Shown here: piece after piece, positions 8,512-17,980 of the stretch
Layout of the letters: the number at the start of each line of letters is the position of its first letter
Position numbering within the stretch: position 1 is the stretch's first letter
Assembly: GCA_027532775.1 (NCBI GenBank)
Contig: JAPZTO010000008.1
Location: 249,501-313,500, forward strand
From: Beijerinckiaceae bacterium
Lineage (GTDB): Bacteria > Pseudomonadota > Alphaproteobacteria > Rhizobiales > Beijerinckiaceae
Reading direction: 5' to 3'
DNA length: 64,000 bases
The notes under the pieces: model-generated
What the model was told of the DNA's origin: nothing
The model's database searches: none
The model's input: the letters and a program-made list of their open reading frames with translations, nothing else
Program-made: the position numbers and the translations under genes

Positions 8512-10659
8512 TCAGGCCGCATTCGGCGCATTGCGGCCGCTGTCCTCGGCCTGCTCGGCTGCCAGCAATTCGTCGATGGTCTCGGCGGGCACCGGCCGCG
8601 AGAACAGGAAGCCCTGGAGGTAGTGGCAGCCCACGGCCTGGAGGAAGCGGCGCTGCTCCTCGGTCTCGACGCCCTCGGCCGTGACTTCCAGCCCGAGCGC
8701 GCGGCCGAGATGCACGACGGAATGGACGAGGATCGCACTTTCGCCGGTAGCTTCCATCGAGTCGAGGAAGGACTTGTCGATCTTGATCTTGTCGAAAGCG
8801 AAGCGGCGCAGATAGATCAGCGAGGAATAGCCGGTGCCGAAATCATCGAGCGCCAGCTTCACCCCGATGGCGCGCAGCTCCATCATCGCGGCTTCCGCCT
8901 GATCGGCATCCTCGACAAGCACGCTCTCCGTCAGCTCGATTTCCAGCCGCCCGGTCTCGAGATTGGTCTCGCGCATGATGCGGTGGACATCCTGAACGAA
9001 ATTCGCCTGCCGGAACTGCAGGGCCGAGACATTGACGCCGACGCGGAGGCCCGGCCAGCGGGCGGCATCCTGGCAGGCGCGCCGCATCACCCATTCGCCA
9101 AGCGCCACGATCAACCCGCGCTCCTCGGCGGCAGCGATGAAGACACCGGGCGCGATCAGGCCATGCGTCGGGTGCCGCCAGCGGACCAGCGCCTCGACGC
9201 TGGCAATCCGGGCCGTATCGGCATGGACCTGCGGCTGGTAGGCGAGGGTCAGTTCGTCATTCTCGATGGCGCGGAGCAACTCGTCATCGACCAGCTTGCG
9301 GATCCGCTCGGCCTCGGTCATCCGGTGCTCGTAGAGGGCGAAGCGGTTCCGGCCCTCGTTCTTCGCGCGGTAGAGGGCGGTGTCGGCAGCCCGCAGGATC
9401 GTCGCCACATCGGTGCCGTCATCGGGCGAGATCGAGATCCCCACGGTGACGCCGATGCGCATCTGGGCGCCATCCATCGTGAAGGGCTTGTTGGTCGCGT
9501 CGATGATGGCCTGGGCGAGGCGGCTCGGCTCGAGATGCGAGTGGATGCCTGTCTGCAGGATGGCGAATTCGTCGCCGCCCAGCCGGGCGATCAGGTCCGT
9601 CTGCTTCAGCAGCGGCTTCACGCGGTCGCCGAAATCGACGATGACCTTGTCGCCGGCCGCATGGCCATAGGTGTCGTTGACATCCTTGAACTTGTCGAGA
9701 TCGAGCAGCAACACCGCGATATTGGTGTCGCGATTGACGAGATCCTCGATATTCTCCGCCAGCCGCTCGCAGAAGACGGCGCGGTTCGGCAGTCCGGAAA
9801 GCGGGTCATGGCGGGCTTCGTGGCTGGCCTTCGCCTCGCGCTTGAGGATGGCGGCTGTGGAGGCCTGCATCCGCTTGATCAGGAAGATCGACACGATACC
9901 GATCGCGATCGAGGCAAACAGGCCGTAGAAGGCCAGATCGGCGAGGGTATCGGCTGCGAAACGGCTCGGGCTCCAGACGATGGCGAGCTGCTCGGTGCCG
10001 CCGAGGCTGGGAATCGCATAGCTCGTTTCCGCATTGGTCGTGCCGGGGACCGCGCGCAGATTCGGAATGGCGAGCATGCTCGACAGGCGGCGGAAGCCGC
10101 TCGCCCCGAGGGCCCGCGTGACGATCAGCACGTGGTTGCGGCCGATCGGTACCGCCGCGAGATTGATGACATTGACGCCGTCCTGGACGATCCGTGCTTC
10201 CCGGCCGATCCCCAAAGTCGTCGCGTCGAGCCCGCGCAGGCGACTGCCCTCGATGAACTGCCGGAGGAAGGCGCGGCGCTGGTCGAAACTTTCGGCATCA
10301 CCGGCCTCGGCGATGACCTCGCCCTCCATCCGGTTGATCAGGATGGCGAAATCGGTCGCCTGCCGGCGGTTGAGCGCGGCGAGGATGCGCTCCGCCTGTT
10401 CGCGCTGGCGCTGGACCTGGAACAATTCCCCCAAAGCCTCGTCACGCGAGACGCCGGTCATCAGCCGTTCGGCCTCGAAACTCAGGGTCTGCACGACCTG
10501 CCGGCGCTCGCGGTCAAGCTCGTATTCGTGCTGGCGATCGGCCGCCCGGTTGGCGACAAGCACCATCGAGCCCATGACACACAGGACAAGGAGAAAAATC
10601 GGCACGATGGAAAGAGAGGCTCCCTGTCCCTTCTGGGCGCGGGGCGGCACAATTTTCAT
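8512..10659 (-). CDS. Membrane-anchored GGDEF-EAL protein (c-di-GMP turnover)
   Basis: A protein of about 715 residues. An N-terminal helix (VPIFLLVLCVMGSMVLVA) and a second one near residue 255 enclose a periplasmic sensor domain of roughly 210 residues that resembles a CHASE4-type module. The cytoplasmic part carries a GGDEF domain with an intact RLGGDEF and the preceding LLDLDKFKDVNDTYGH, then an EAL domain with VEALVRW and DDFGTGYSSLIYL. Both catalytic signatures are intact, so it could make and degrade c-di-GMP. Two PilZ proteins and ExoD in this window are possible downstream outputs. The start at 10659 is chosen because it places the first membrane helix near the N terminus. Confidence 0.9.
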   Translation of the reverse strand: MKIVPPRAQKGQGASLSIVPIFLLVLCVMGSMVLVANRAADRQHEYELDRERRQVVQTLSFEAERLMTGVSRDEALGELFQVQRQREQAERILAALNRRQATDFAILINRMEGEVIAEAGDAESFDQRRAFLRQFIEGSRLRGLDATTLGIGREARIVQDGVNVINLAAVPIGRNHVLIVTRALGASGFRRLSSMLAIPNLRAVPGTTNAETSYAIPSLGGTEQLAIVWSPSRFAADTLADLAFYGLFASIAIGIVSIFLIKRMQASTAAILKREAKASHEARHDPLSGLPNRAVFCERLAENIEDLVNRDTNIAVLLLDLDKFKDVNDTYGHAAGDKVIVDFGDRVKPLLKQTDLIARLGGDEFAILQTGIHSHLEPSRLAQAIIDATNKPFTMDGAQMRIGVTVGISISPDDGTDVATILRAADTALYRAKNEGRNRFALYEHRMTEAERIRKLVDDELLRAIENDELTLAYQPQVHADTARIASVEALVRWRHPTHGLIAPGVFIAAAEERGLIVALGEWVMRRACQDAARWPGLRVGVNVSALQFRQANFVQDVHRIMRETNLETGRLEIELTESVLVEDADQAEAAMMELRAIGVKLALDDFGTGYSSLIYLRRFAFDKIKIDKSFLDSMEATGESAILVHSVVHLGRALGLEVTAEGVETEEQRRFLQAVGCHYLQGFLFSRPVPAETIDELLAAEQAEDSGRNAPNAA

Positions 10660-10803
10660 CCGGGAACTCAACTCACAACGCGCTACTCGCAGTCCGGACA
10701 ATGCGCGAAGAAAGTGAATAGGAGGTTTCCGGCCCGGGTTCTCGCCGGAATCGCCCAGGAAACCGGCGCGGGACCGCTTCTTTTCCGGTGGTCCGGCGCC
10801 GCG

Positions 10804-11517
10804 TTACAGCAGCCCGAGCGCCCGGAAACTGGCATGGCCGTTGCGCCCGACGATCAGGTGGTCATGCACGGAAATGCCGAGCGGGGTCGCCAGCGCGACG
10901 ATCTCGCGCGTCATCTCGATATCGGCCCGCGACGGCGTCGGATCGCCCGAGGGGTGATTGTGCACGAGGATAATCGCCGAGGCATTGAGCTGAAGCGCGC
11001 GACGGATGATCTCGCGCGGGTAGACGGGGGTGTGGTCCACCGTGCCGCGCTGCATCACCTCGTCACCCATCAGCCCGTTCTTCTTGTCGAGGAAGAGCAG
11101 ACGGAACTCCTCGCGCTCGGCGAGGGCCATGGCGGTCCGGCAATAATCGACCACGCCGGCATAGGAAGCAAGGACCGGCCGCTGGCGGATATCGCCATGC
11201 GCGACGCGGCGGGCCGCCTGCTCGATCAGTTTCAGATCATGGACAATCGAGGGGCCGACTCCCTTCGTCTCCTGCAGGAGATCAGCCGGCGCCGCAACCA
11301 CCTCGGCGAAGGAGCCGAACCGGGCGATCAGCTCCTTGGCGATGCCCTTGACATCGCCCCGCGCGATCGACCGGAACAGGATCATTTCCAGCAATTCGTA
11401 GTCGGGAACGATGTCGCGGTTCTGCGCGAACCGCTCGCGCAGGCGCTGGCGATGGCCGTGATAATGCGGCACCTCGCCCATTCCCGGCCCGCGAGGGCCC
11501 GGCTTGCGGGTGGTCAT
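10804..11517 (-). CDS. radC: RadC family JAB-domain protein
   Basis: A protein of 237 residues in the RadC family. The N-terminal half is a helix-hairpin-helix-like region (YELLEMILFRSI, RFGSFAEVVAAP). The C-terminal half is the JAB/MPN metalloprotease-like domain with the JAMM signature HNHPSGDPTPSRAD. Its ATG overlaps the TGA of map (ATGA), so the two are translated together. RadC is widespread, its original link to DNA repair is doubtful, and its role is unresolved. Confidence 0.93.
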   Translation of the reverse strand: MTTRKPGPRGPGMGEVPHYHGHRQRLRERFAQNRDIVPDYELLEMILFRSIARGDVKGIAKELIARFGSFAEVVAAPADLLQETKGVGPSIVHDLKLIEQAARRVAHGDIRQRPVLASYAGVVDYCRTAMALAEREEFRLLFLDKKNGLMGDEVMQRGTVDHTPVYPREIIRRALQLNASAIILVHNHPSGDPTPSRADIEMTREIVALATPLGISVHDHLIVGRNGHASFRALGLL

Positions 11518-12359
11518 AGGATGGCGGGAAGCGGCGCGCCGGGACGATCCGGAAAATCGAGGCCCTTCGGCGAGCGGGTGAAGATCTCGACGCCGGTTTC
11601 GGTGACGCCGATCGTGTGCTCGAACTGCGCCGAGAGCGAGCGATCCCGCGTGACGGCGGTCCAGCCGTCGGAGAGGATCTTCACATGCGGGCGGCCGAGA
11701 TTGATCATCGGCTCGATGGTGAAGATCATCCCCGGCTTCAGGACAACGCCCTCGCCGGCCCGGCCGTAATGCAGGATGTTCGGCTCGTCATGAAAAAGCT
11801 GGCCGAGGCCGTGGCCGCAGAAATCCCGGACGACCGAGCAGCGCTCGGCCTCGGCGTAGTTCTGGATCGCTGCCCCGATATGGCCGGTCGTGTTGCCGGG
11901 GCGGACGGCGGCCATGCCGCGCTCGAGGCTTTCATGGGTGATCTCGAGCAGCCGCATCGCGCGGCGGGGCACCTCGCCCACGCCATACATGCGGCTGGAA
12001 TCGCCATGCCAGCCGTCGACGATGAGCGTGACATCGATATTGACGATGTCGCCGTCCCGCAGGGGTTTGTCGGTCGGGATGCCGTGGCACACGACATGGT
12101 TGATCGAGGTGCAGCAGGATCGTGGATAGCCATGATAATAGAGCGTGGCCGGGAAGGCGCCGTGATCCATCGCGAATTCGAAGACCGCCCGGTCGATCGC
12201 GTCGGTCGTCACGCCCGGCTGGACCATGCCGACGAGCATGTCGAGCGCCTCCGCCGTCAGCCGGCCGGCCTTGCGCATGGCGGCGAAGCCTTCCGCCCCG
12301 TGCAGCTTGATCGTGCCCGGTTGCCGGCGGACCGGCTCTTCGGCGACGTGCAGGTTCAT
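11514..12359 (-). CDS. map: Methionine aminopeptidase type I
   Basis: A protein of 281 residues that removes the initiator methionine from new proteins in the cytoplasm. Expected metal ligands are visible: the aspartate pair in DIVNIDVTLIVDGWHGDSS, the histidine in CGHGLGQLFHDEP, and the two glutamates in FTIEPMI and SAQFEHTIGVTE. The substrate-pocket histidine lies in INHVVCHGIP. The start at 12359 (MNLHVAEEP) gives the usual length; the open frame extends further upstream without family similarity. It is followed by radC in the same transcript. Confidence 0.95.
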   Translation of the reverse strand: MNLHVAEEPVRRQPGTIKLHGAEGFAAMRKAGRLTAEALDMLVGMVQPGVTTDAIDRAVFEFAMDHGAFPATLYYHGYPRSCCTSINHVVCHGIPTDKPLRDGDIVNIDVTLIVDGWHGDSSRMYGVGEVPRRAMRLLEITHESLERGMAAVRPGNTTGHIGAAIQNYAEAERCSVVRDFCGHGLGQLFHDEPNILHYGRAGEGVVLKPGMIFTIEPMINLGRPHVKILSDGWTAVTRDRSLSAQFEHTIGVTETGVEIFTRSPKGLDFPDRPGAPLPAIL

Positions 12360-12549
12360 GCGTCTGGTGTTCCCGGCTGGCGCCCCTTCCGGAGCGAGAG
12401 GCGACAGGCGCGAGATGTAGCGGGACTCGCCCGCCGATCCAAGAGGGCAGGAGTTGTGAAAACGAAATCCCGCGCCGGGCCCTCGCGTCAGGGTGGTAAT
12501 GCACTTCGGCTCTCGCTTTTTTCCGGAAGGCTCGCTAAGGACGGCCATC

Positions 12550-13398
12550 ATGACAGAACGCATCCCTTCCGAGACCGGGCCTTCGGAATTCGGCACCTTC
12601 GCCGCACGGGGCCTCGTGGCCACGCTCCTGAGCTGGACCCGCAAGATGCCGGCGACCTGGCTTGGCAAGCGCCTCGGCTTCCTGCTCAGGCGTATCGCGA
12701 TCTCGCGGCTCAACGGGCGGCCGGTCGATGCGGAATCCCTCGGGGCCCGGTTCCGCCTCTATCCGTACAACAATGTCTGCGAGAAGCGGATCCTCTTCGC
12801 CCCGCGCGATTTCGACGAAGCCGAGCGTAACCTGCTGGTCTCGCGCCTGCATCCGGATTTCGTGTTCCTCGATATCGGCGCGAATATCGGCGGCTATGCG
12901 CTGGCGGTGGCCGCCAAGGCCGGGTCGCGTGCCCGCATCCTCGCGATGGAGCCGCAGCCGGATGTTTTCGAGCGGCTGGTCTACAATATCCGCGCCAACC
13001 CGTTCGGGACGGTCAAGGCGATGGCGGTTGCGGTGGCCGATCGCGACGGCGAGATCACCCTGTTCCTCGATCCGCGCAACAAGGGCGAGGCGAGCGTCAA
13101 GATCGTCAGCGCCGACCATGCCCGGCAGGTCCGGGTCGCGGCGCGCACCTTGTTCGGCATCGTGCAGGATGAGGGTTTCGGCCATATCGATGCCGTCAAG
13201 CTCGATGTCGAAGGCGCCGAGGACATGATCCTCAAGCAGTTCTTCGGCGAGGCCCCGGCCGCGCTGTGGCCGAAGCTGATCATCGTCGAGCGCGGCGAGG
13301 ACCGCTGGAGCTTCGACCTCCTGGCCTATCTTGCCGAGCGCGGCTACGCGCCGATCGGCGGTACGCGCAACAACCACCTGCTGGAGCTGAAGGCATGA
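12550..13398 (+). CDS. FkbM family methyltransferase
   Basis: A protein of 282 residues with a FkbM-type S-adenosylmethionine-dependent methyltransferase domain. The SAM-binding motif FLDIGANIGGYALAVA is followed by ILAMEPQPDVFERL, then AVADRDGEITLFL and IDAVKLDVEGAEDMIL, all in the family order. FkbM proteins methylate hydroxyl groups, often on sugars or secondary metabolites; no sugar-pathway neighbours identify the substrate here. Its stop overlaps the start of the CinA-like gene (ATGA). It diverges from map. Confidence 0.9.
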   Translation: MTERIPSETGPSEFGTFAARGLVATLLSWTRKMPATWLGKRLGFLLRRIAISRLNGRPVDAESLGARFRLYPYNNVCEKRILFAPRDFDEAERNLLVSRLHPDFVFLDIGANIGGYALAVAAKAGSRARILAMEPQPDVFERLVYNIRANPFGTVKAMAVAVADRDGEITLFLDPRNKGEASVKIVSADHARQVRVAARTLFGIVQDEGFGHIDAVKLDVEGAEDMILKQFFGEAPAALWPKLIIVERGEDRWSFDLLAYLAERGYAPIGGTRNNHLLELKA

Positions 13399-14141
13399 GC
13401 GATCCCGTCACGGCCGCCCTGCTGGTCATCGGCGACGAGCTCCTGTCCGGCCGGACCAAGGACAAGAATATCGGCTATATCGCAGAATACCTGACGGCCA
13501 TCGGCATCGACCTCCGCGAGGTGCGCGTGGTGCCGGATATCGAAGGCGAGATCGTCGCCGCGATCCAGGCGCTCAAGGGCCGCTATGCCTATCTCTTCAC
13601 GACGGGGGGCATCGGTCCGACGCATGACGATATCACCGCCGATTGCGTGGCCAAGGCCTGCGGCGTGACGATCGATATCGACCCCCGGGCCGTGGCCATG
13701 CTGCGCGAGCGCTATGCCGAGGGCGACCTCAACGAGGCCCGCCTGCGCATGGCCCGTATTCCCGCGGGTGCCGACCTGATCGAGAACCCGATCTCGAAGG
13801 CGCCGGGCTTCCGGATCGGCAATGTCATCGTCATGGCCGGCGTACCCTCGATCATGCAGGCCATGCTCGACAATGTCGCGCCCACGCTCCGGACCGGCGT
13901 GAAGATGCAGGTCGTCACGCTCGATGCCGGTGGCCTGCCGGAGGGGCTCTACGGCACCGCGCTCGGCGAGGTCGCCAAGGCCCATCCGGGGGTGAGCATC
14001 GGCTCCTATCCGTCGTTCAGCCAGGGCAATTTCCGTAACCAGATCGTCCTGCGCGCCCGCGATGCCACGATCCTTGCTGCCGCCGAAGCCGACGTGATGG
14101 CGCTGCTGGCGCGGCTGCGTTCCGATTCCGTGCCGATCTGA
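13395..14141 (+). CDS. CinA N-terminal-like molybdopterin-binding (MoCF) protein
   Basis: A protein of 248 residues that matches the molybdopterin-binding MoCF domain of the CinA/MoaB group: [17 protein letters not shown], then [15 protein letters not shown], then [20 protein letters not shown]. It lacks the C-terminal nicotinamide-deamidase domain of full CinA and ends near residue 248, like the short CinA-like proteins of alphaproteobacteria. It is translationally coupled to the FkbM gene. A role in nucleotide or cofactor pyrophosphate hydrolysis is possible, but the sequence alone does not show it. Confidence 0.88.
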   Translation: MSDPVTAALLVIGDELLSGRTKDKNIGYIAEYLTAIGIDLREVRVVPDIEGEIVAAIQALKGRYAYLFTTGGIGPTHDDITADCVAKACGVTIDIDPRAVAMLRERYAEGDLNEARLRMARIPAGADLIENPISKAPGFRIGNVIVMAGVPSIMQAMLDNVAPTLRTGVKMQVVTLDAGGLPEGLYGTALGEVAKAHPGVSIGSYPSFSQGNFRNQIVLRARDATILAAAEADVMALLARLRSDSVPI

Positions 14142-14194
14142 AACCACGCCGAAAAACCGAAGCCCGACCAAGAACCAGAACAGGGGAGGATCCC

Positions 14195-14710
14195 ATGCAG
14201 CAACCCGCACCCAAGGCCCTGCCGGCCAAGGCCTTCCCGGTTTCCTGGGACCAGTTCCACCGCGATGCCCGGGCCTTGGCCTGGCGCCTCGCGGGTTCCG
14301 GCCCGTTCGAATCGATTGTCTGCATTACGCGCGGCGGGCTGGTGCCGGCCGCGATCGTCGCGCGCGAACTCGAGATCCGGATGATCGAGACGGTCTGCAT
14401 CGCCTCGTATCACAGCTATACCGAGCAGGGCGGCCTCGAGGTGATCAAGGGGATCGACAGCGTCGTTTCCGGCACCGATGGTGGCAAGGGCGTGCTGGTC
14501 ATCGATGATCTGGTCGATACCGGCAAGACCGCGCGCGTCGTGCGGGACATGCTGCCGAAAGCGCATGTCGCCACCGTCTATGCCAAGCCGCAGGGCCGGC
14601 CGCTGGTCGATACCTTCGTGACCGAAGTCAGCCAGGATACCTGGATCTATTTCCCCTGGGATATGGGCTACGCCTTCCTCCCGCCGATCGCCGACGGCTC
14701 GGCCGGCTGA
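14195..14710 (+). CDS. gpt: Xanthine-guanine phosphoribosyltransferase
   Basis: A protein of 171 residues that salvages xanthine and guanine to XMP and GMP using phosphoribosyl pyrophosphate. The PRPP-binding signature [17 protein letters not shown] is intact, with the earlier conserved segments [18 protein letters not shown] and [13 protein letters not shown], and the base-binding end [11 protein letters not shown]. The length and order match Gpt of proteobacteria. A GGGGAGG ribosome binding site precedes the ATG by six bases. Confidence 0.95.
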   Translation: MQQPAPKALPAKAFPVSWDQFHRDARALAWRLAGSGPFESIVCITRGGLVPAAIVARELEIRMIETVCIASYHSYTEQGGLEVIKGIDSVVSGTDGGKGVLVIDDLVDTGKTARVVRDMLPKAHVATVYAKPQGRPLVDTFVTEVSQDTWIYFPWDMGYAFLPPIADGSAG

Positions 14711-14763
14711 GTGGACAAGCGCCGGTGCGGGCGGCATGATCCTCGAAAAATCGAGGGGGAACC

Positions 14764-16353
14764 ATGCTGGACCGGGCCATCCTTGCCGAAGGGCAGGGGA
14801 AGGATGCGCATTTCGAGCGCTTTCGTTCGTTGCCACAGGCGTTGCTTGCCGCCCGGCGGAAGGTCGGCGGGGCGGCGGAAGCGCTGGAGGATCCGGAGCG
14901 CCAGCCGCTCAGCTTCGACCGCCTTGTTCTCGGGGCGCTGATCCTCGGGCGCCAGCTCTCGCCCTTCGCCCCGAAGGGCGGGCGGATCGGGGTGCTGCTG
15001 CCCAATGTCAACGGCATGGTGGTGACGCTGTTCGGCCTGTGGTTCGAGGGCCGCGTTCCGGTGATGCTGAATTTCACCGCCGGGCTGAAGAACCTGCGCT
15101 CCGCCTGCCGCTCGGCCGAGCTGAAGACCATCGTCACCTCGCGGCGCTTCGTCGATACCGCCAAGCTGGACGAGTTGGTGGCCGGGCTCGGCGAACAATG
15201 CCGGATCGTCTATCTCGAGGATATCCGCAAGGGGATCGGCCTCGCCGCCAAGATCGGCGGGCTGATCCGCAGCCGCTTCGCCGGCCTTGCGGCGCGTTCC
15301 TGCACGAAGGGCCCGGATGACCCGGCGGTGATCCTCTTCACCTCGGGTTCCGAGGGCGAGCCCAAGGGCGTGGTGCTCTCGCATGCCAACCTGATCACCA
15401 ATGCGCTGCAGATCGCCGCCTATGGCGCCGATTTCCTGACCCGCGAAGTGGTGTTCAACCCGCTGCCGGCCTTCCATTCCTTCGGGCTGACCGCGGGCAC
15501 CCTGTTCGGGCTGCTCTCCGGCTACAAGATCGTGCTCTATCCCTCGCCGCTGCATTTCAAGCAGGTGCCCCGCCTTGTCGGCGAGACGCGCTCGACCCTC
15601 CTTTTCGGCACGGACACCTTCCTGCTCGGCTATATCCGGGCCGCCGATCCCGGCGATCTCGAGGGTTTGCGCCTCATCGTGTCCGGCGCCGAGAAGGTGA
15701 AGGACGAGACCCGCCGGCTCTGGTCGCACCTGCCGGCGGCGATTGTCGAGGGCTATGGCTGCACGGAATGCTCGCCGGTCATCGCGTGCAACCATCCGCG
15801 AAACAACCTGCCGGGCTCGGTTGGCCCACCCCTGCCGGGCATCACCTGGCGGCTCGAGAAGGTCGAGGGGATCGAGGAAGGCGGGCGGCTGCATGTGCGC
15901 GGCGGCAATGTCATGCTCGGCTACATGCTGCCCTCCGAGCCGGGCCGGCTGCAGCCGCGCCATTCGGATTGGCATGATACCGGGGATATCGTGGCGATCG
16001 GCGCCTCGGGCGAGATCATCATCCGCGGCCGGGCCAAGCGTTTTGCCAAAATCGGCGGGGAGATGGTCTCGCTTGCCGCGATCGAGGCGCAGGCCGCCGC
16101 GCTCTGGCCGGATGCGACCCATGTTGCCGTCACGCTGCCGGATGCCAAGAAGGGCGAGCAGATCGTGCTGGTGACCGACCGGCCGGATGCAGAGCGGGCA
16201 GCTTTGCTGGCCCATGGCCGGAAGGAGGGGATCAGCGAGCTCTTCATCCCGCGTGCGATCCTCGTCGTCAGTGCGGTCCCGGTGCTGGGTTCCGGCAAGG
16301 TGGATTATGTGGGAACCGCCGAACTCGCCCGGACGATGCGGGCGATGATCTGA
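14764..16353 (+). CDS. AMP-binding acyl ligase (Aas C-terminal-like acyl-ACP synthetase)
   Basis: A protein of 529 residues in the ANL superfamily. The adenylate-forming motifs are visible: ILFTSGSEGEPKGVVLSHAN (A3), GYGCTECSPVI (A5), DWHDTGDI (A7) and the hinge/catalytic lysine region GSGKVDYVG (A10). It most resembles the acyl-ACP synthetase half of Aas, which activates fatty acids for phospholipid re-acylation, but it lacks the transporter and acyltransferase domains of full Aas proteins. AGGGGGAACC precedes the ATG. It stands alone between gpt and tRNA-Leu. Medium- or long-chain fatty acid is the likely substrate by inference. Confidence 0.82.
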   Translation: MLDRAILAEGQGKDAHFERFRSLPQALLAARRKVGGAAEALEDPERQPLSFDRLVLGALILGRQLSPFAPKGGRIGVLLPNVNGMVVTLFGLWFEGRVPVMLNFTAGLKNLRSACRSAELKTIVTSRRFVDTAKLDELVAGLGEQCRIVYLEDIRKGIGLAAKIGGLIRSRFAGLAARSCTKGPDDPAVILFTSGSEGEPKGVVLSHANLITNALQIAAYGADFLTREVVFNPLPAFHSFGLTAGTLFGLLSGYKIVLYPSPLHFKQVPRLVGETRSTLLFGTDTFLLGYIRAADPGDLEGLRLIVSGAEKVKDETRRLWSHLPAAIVEGYGCTECSPVIACNHPRNNLPGSVGPPLPGITWRLEKVEGIEEGGRLHVRGGNVMLGYMLPSEPGRLQPRHSDWHDTGDIVAIGASGEIIIRGRAKRFAKIGGEMVSLAAIEAQAAALWPDATHVAVTLPDAKKGEQIVLVTDRPDAERAALLAHGRKEGISELFIPRAILVVSAVPVLGSGKVDYVGTAELARTMRAMI

Positions 16354-16446
16354 GGCGCAGCGCAGGCCAAGGGAACGATTGCCGGCAGCGATTGCCTCGA
16401 GGGATTGCCTTGCGGATGCGCCCGGCTCGACTATACCGGGCGCGAT

Positions 16447-16533
16447 GCGGACGTGGCGAAACCGGTAGACGCAAGAGACTTAAAATCTCTCGGCCGCAAG
16501 GCTGTGCGGGTTCGAGCCCCGCCGTCCGCACCA
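16447..16533 (+). tRNA. tRNA-Leu (anticodon UAA)
   Basis: The acceptor strands GCGGACG (16447-16453) and CGTCCGC (16523-16529) pair perfectly, and CCA is encoded at 16531-16533. The anticodon stem AGAGA/TCTCT encloses the loop CTTAAAA with anticodon TAA at 16481-16483. A T-arm with GGTTCGAGCCC is present, and the long variable arm expected of a leucine tRNA lies between the anticodon and T arms. Confidence 0.97.
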
Positions 16534-16545
16534 GAACAGCCGGGC

Positions 16546-16827
16546 TTAACGGCCGCTCCGCACCGCCCTCGGCATATCGAGCGTCCTGATCAGCACGCCG
16601 ACCTCGCCCTCGCTGCGGCGCTTGATCTCGACCATCTCGCGGATATGGCGCCGGGGGATCGACACCATGAACGTGTTCGGCAGCGTGCGCGCATTGAGCA
16701 CCTTCAGCCGCATGCCATGGTCCGAAATGTCATGCGCTTCCGCGATGATCGGCGGCGCGGACAATTCGGTGTAGATCTCCGCGCGGAGATAGCAGGAATT
16801 GCGTGGCTCGCGGCGCTTGTCGGACAT
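16546..16827 (-). CDS. Short PilZ domain protein
   Basis: A protein of 93 residues that is a single PilZ domain, the fold that binds c-di-GMP. It opens with DKRREPR, which fits the RxxxR arm of the PilZ motif, and continues with DISDHGMRLKV, which corresponds to the D/NxSxxG part with a histidine inserted before the glycine. This makes binding likely but not certain. It lies convergent to tRNA-Leu and could read out c-di-GMP from the GGDEF-EAL protein at 8512-10659. Confidence 0.82.
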   Translation of the reverse strand: MSDKRREPRNSCYLRAEIYTELSAPPIIAEAHDISDHGMRLKVLNARTLPNTFMVSIPRRHIREMVEIKRRSEGEVGVLIRTLDMPRAVRSGR

Positions 16828-17055
16828 GATGGCTCCCTTCAGGTCGTGGACAGCGCGTTCTTCCGGCGCTGGCAGGATCGGTTCTCCGGGGCATGCCGAC
16901 GGGGAGGCTCCTGATCCCCCGTCATGCCCGTGCAGGGACGCTAGGGGCGGGCCGTTAATACTTCATGGAATTGCGATGGTTGCCGGACAAAATGCGCGTC
17001 GGGGCGGCCGAATTCGGCGATATTGCCTTAAATTTCGTGAATCCGAATGTAGAGA

Positions 17056-17979
17056 CTATTTACCCGGCGAGACGCCGCGGACCCGCTCGCGATGGAACAG
17101 GTATATGCCAGACATGATCACGATGCTGGCACCGGCGAGAGTCCAGAGATCGGGCAAATCACCGAAGATGAAATAGCCGAGGCCGATCATCCAGATGATC
17201 TGGGTGTAAAGGAACGGCGCGAGCGTGGCGGCCGAGGCATGGCGATGGGCGAGGATCAGCAGCCAGTGCCCGAGCGCCCCCCAGAATCCGACCAGCACCA
17301 TCAGCGCCCATGTCAACGCATCGGCCGGCATCCGCCAGATGAAAGGGATGATCGGGGTCAGCACGACCACGCCGGCAATGGCGGAATAGAACATCGTGGT
17401 TTCGGACGAATCATGCGCTGCAAGCACGCGCGTGATCATCGAGTAGGCAGCATAGGCGCCGACGCCGAGGAAGGAAAAGATCGCCGCCCAGTGGATGCCT
17501 CCGGCGCCGGGCCGGGTGATCAGGAGCACGCCGACAAAACCGACTCCGATGGCGATCAGGCGGCGCGGGCCGGCCCATTCCCCGAGGAGGGGGCCCGACA
17601 GCAGGGCGACCAGCAGGGGCTGGAGGAAGAGGATCGTCGTGGTTTCCGCCAGTTGCAGGTATTGCAGGGCGATGAAGTTCAGCACGGTCGAGATCAGCAG
17701 GGTGGCCGAGCGGATGGCCTGCAGCATCGGGCGGCTGGTTTTCATCAGCCCGGGCTTCGACCATGGGTTGAGGAAAACCGAGACGATCAGGAAGCTGGAG
17801 AGGTAACGGGCCCAGGTTGTCTCCACGACGCCGATCCGGGGCGAGAGCCATTTCGCCGTTGCATCCAGCGCCGAGAAGCAGGCAAAGGCGAGGAAGATCA
17901 GCAGGATGGCCTTCATCCGGTTCTTGCGTTCCCGGATCTGCTCTGCCGTCTGTCCGGATTGGCCGGTTTCTTCCTGCAT
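17056..17979 (-). CDS. DMT family transporter (EamA domains)
   Basis: A membrane protein of 307 residues with about ten hydrophobic helices arranged as two EamA repeats, as in drug/metabolite exporters. The first repeat opens with AILLIFLAFACFSALDATAKW and the second with AAIFSFLGVGAYAAYSMITR. The start at 17979 follows GGGAG at a suitable distance and lies one base from the stop of the upstream monooxygenase gene, so the two are probably one transcript. The substrate is unknown. Confidence 0.88.
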   Translation of the reverse strand: MQEETGQSGQTAEQIRERKNRMKAILLIFLAFACFSALDATAKWLSPRIGVVETTWARYLSSFLIVSVFLNPWSKPGLMKTSRPMLQAIRSATLLISTVLNFIALQYLQLAETTTILFLQPLLVALLSGPLLGEWAGPRRLIAIGVGFVGVLLITRPGAGGIHWAAIFSFLGVGAYAAYSMITRVLAAHDSSETTMFYSAIAGVVVLTPIIPFIWRMPADALTWALMVLVGFWGALGHWLLILAHRHASAATLAPFLYTQIIWMIGLGYFIFGDLPDLWTLAGASIVIMSGIYLFHRERVRGVSPGK

Positions 17980-17980
17980 G

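Noticed and set aside
8623-11769. A very long open frame on the plus strand (over 1000 codons)
   Set aside because: It lies opposite the GGDEF-EAL, radC and map genes, which have clear motifs. High GC content keeps the opposite strand open, and the frame has no recognisable protein features.
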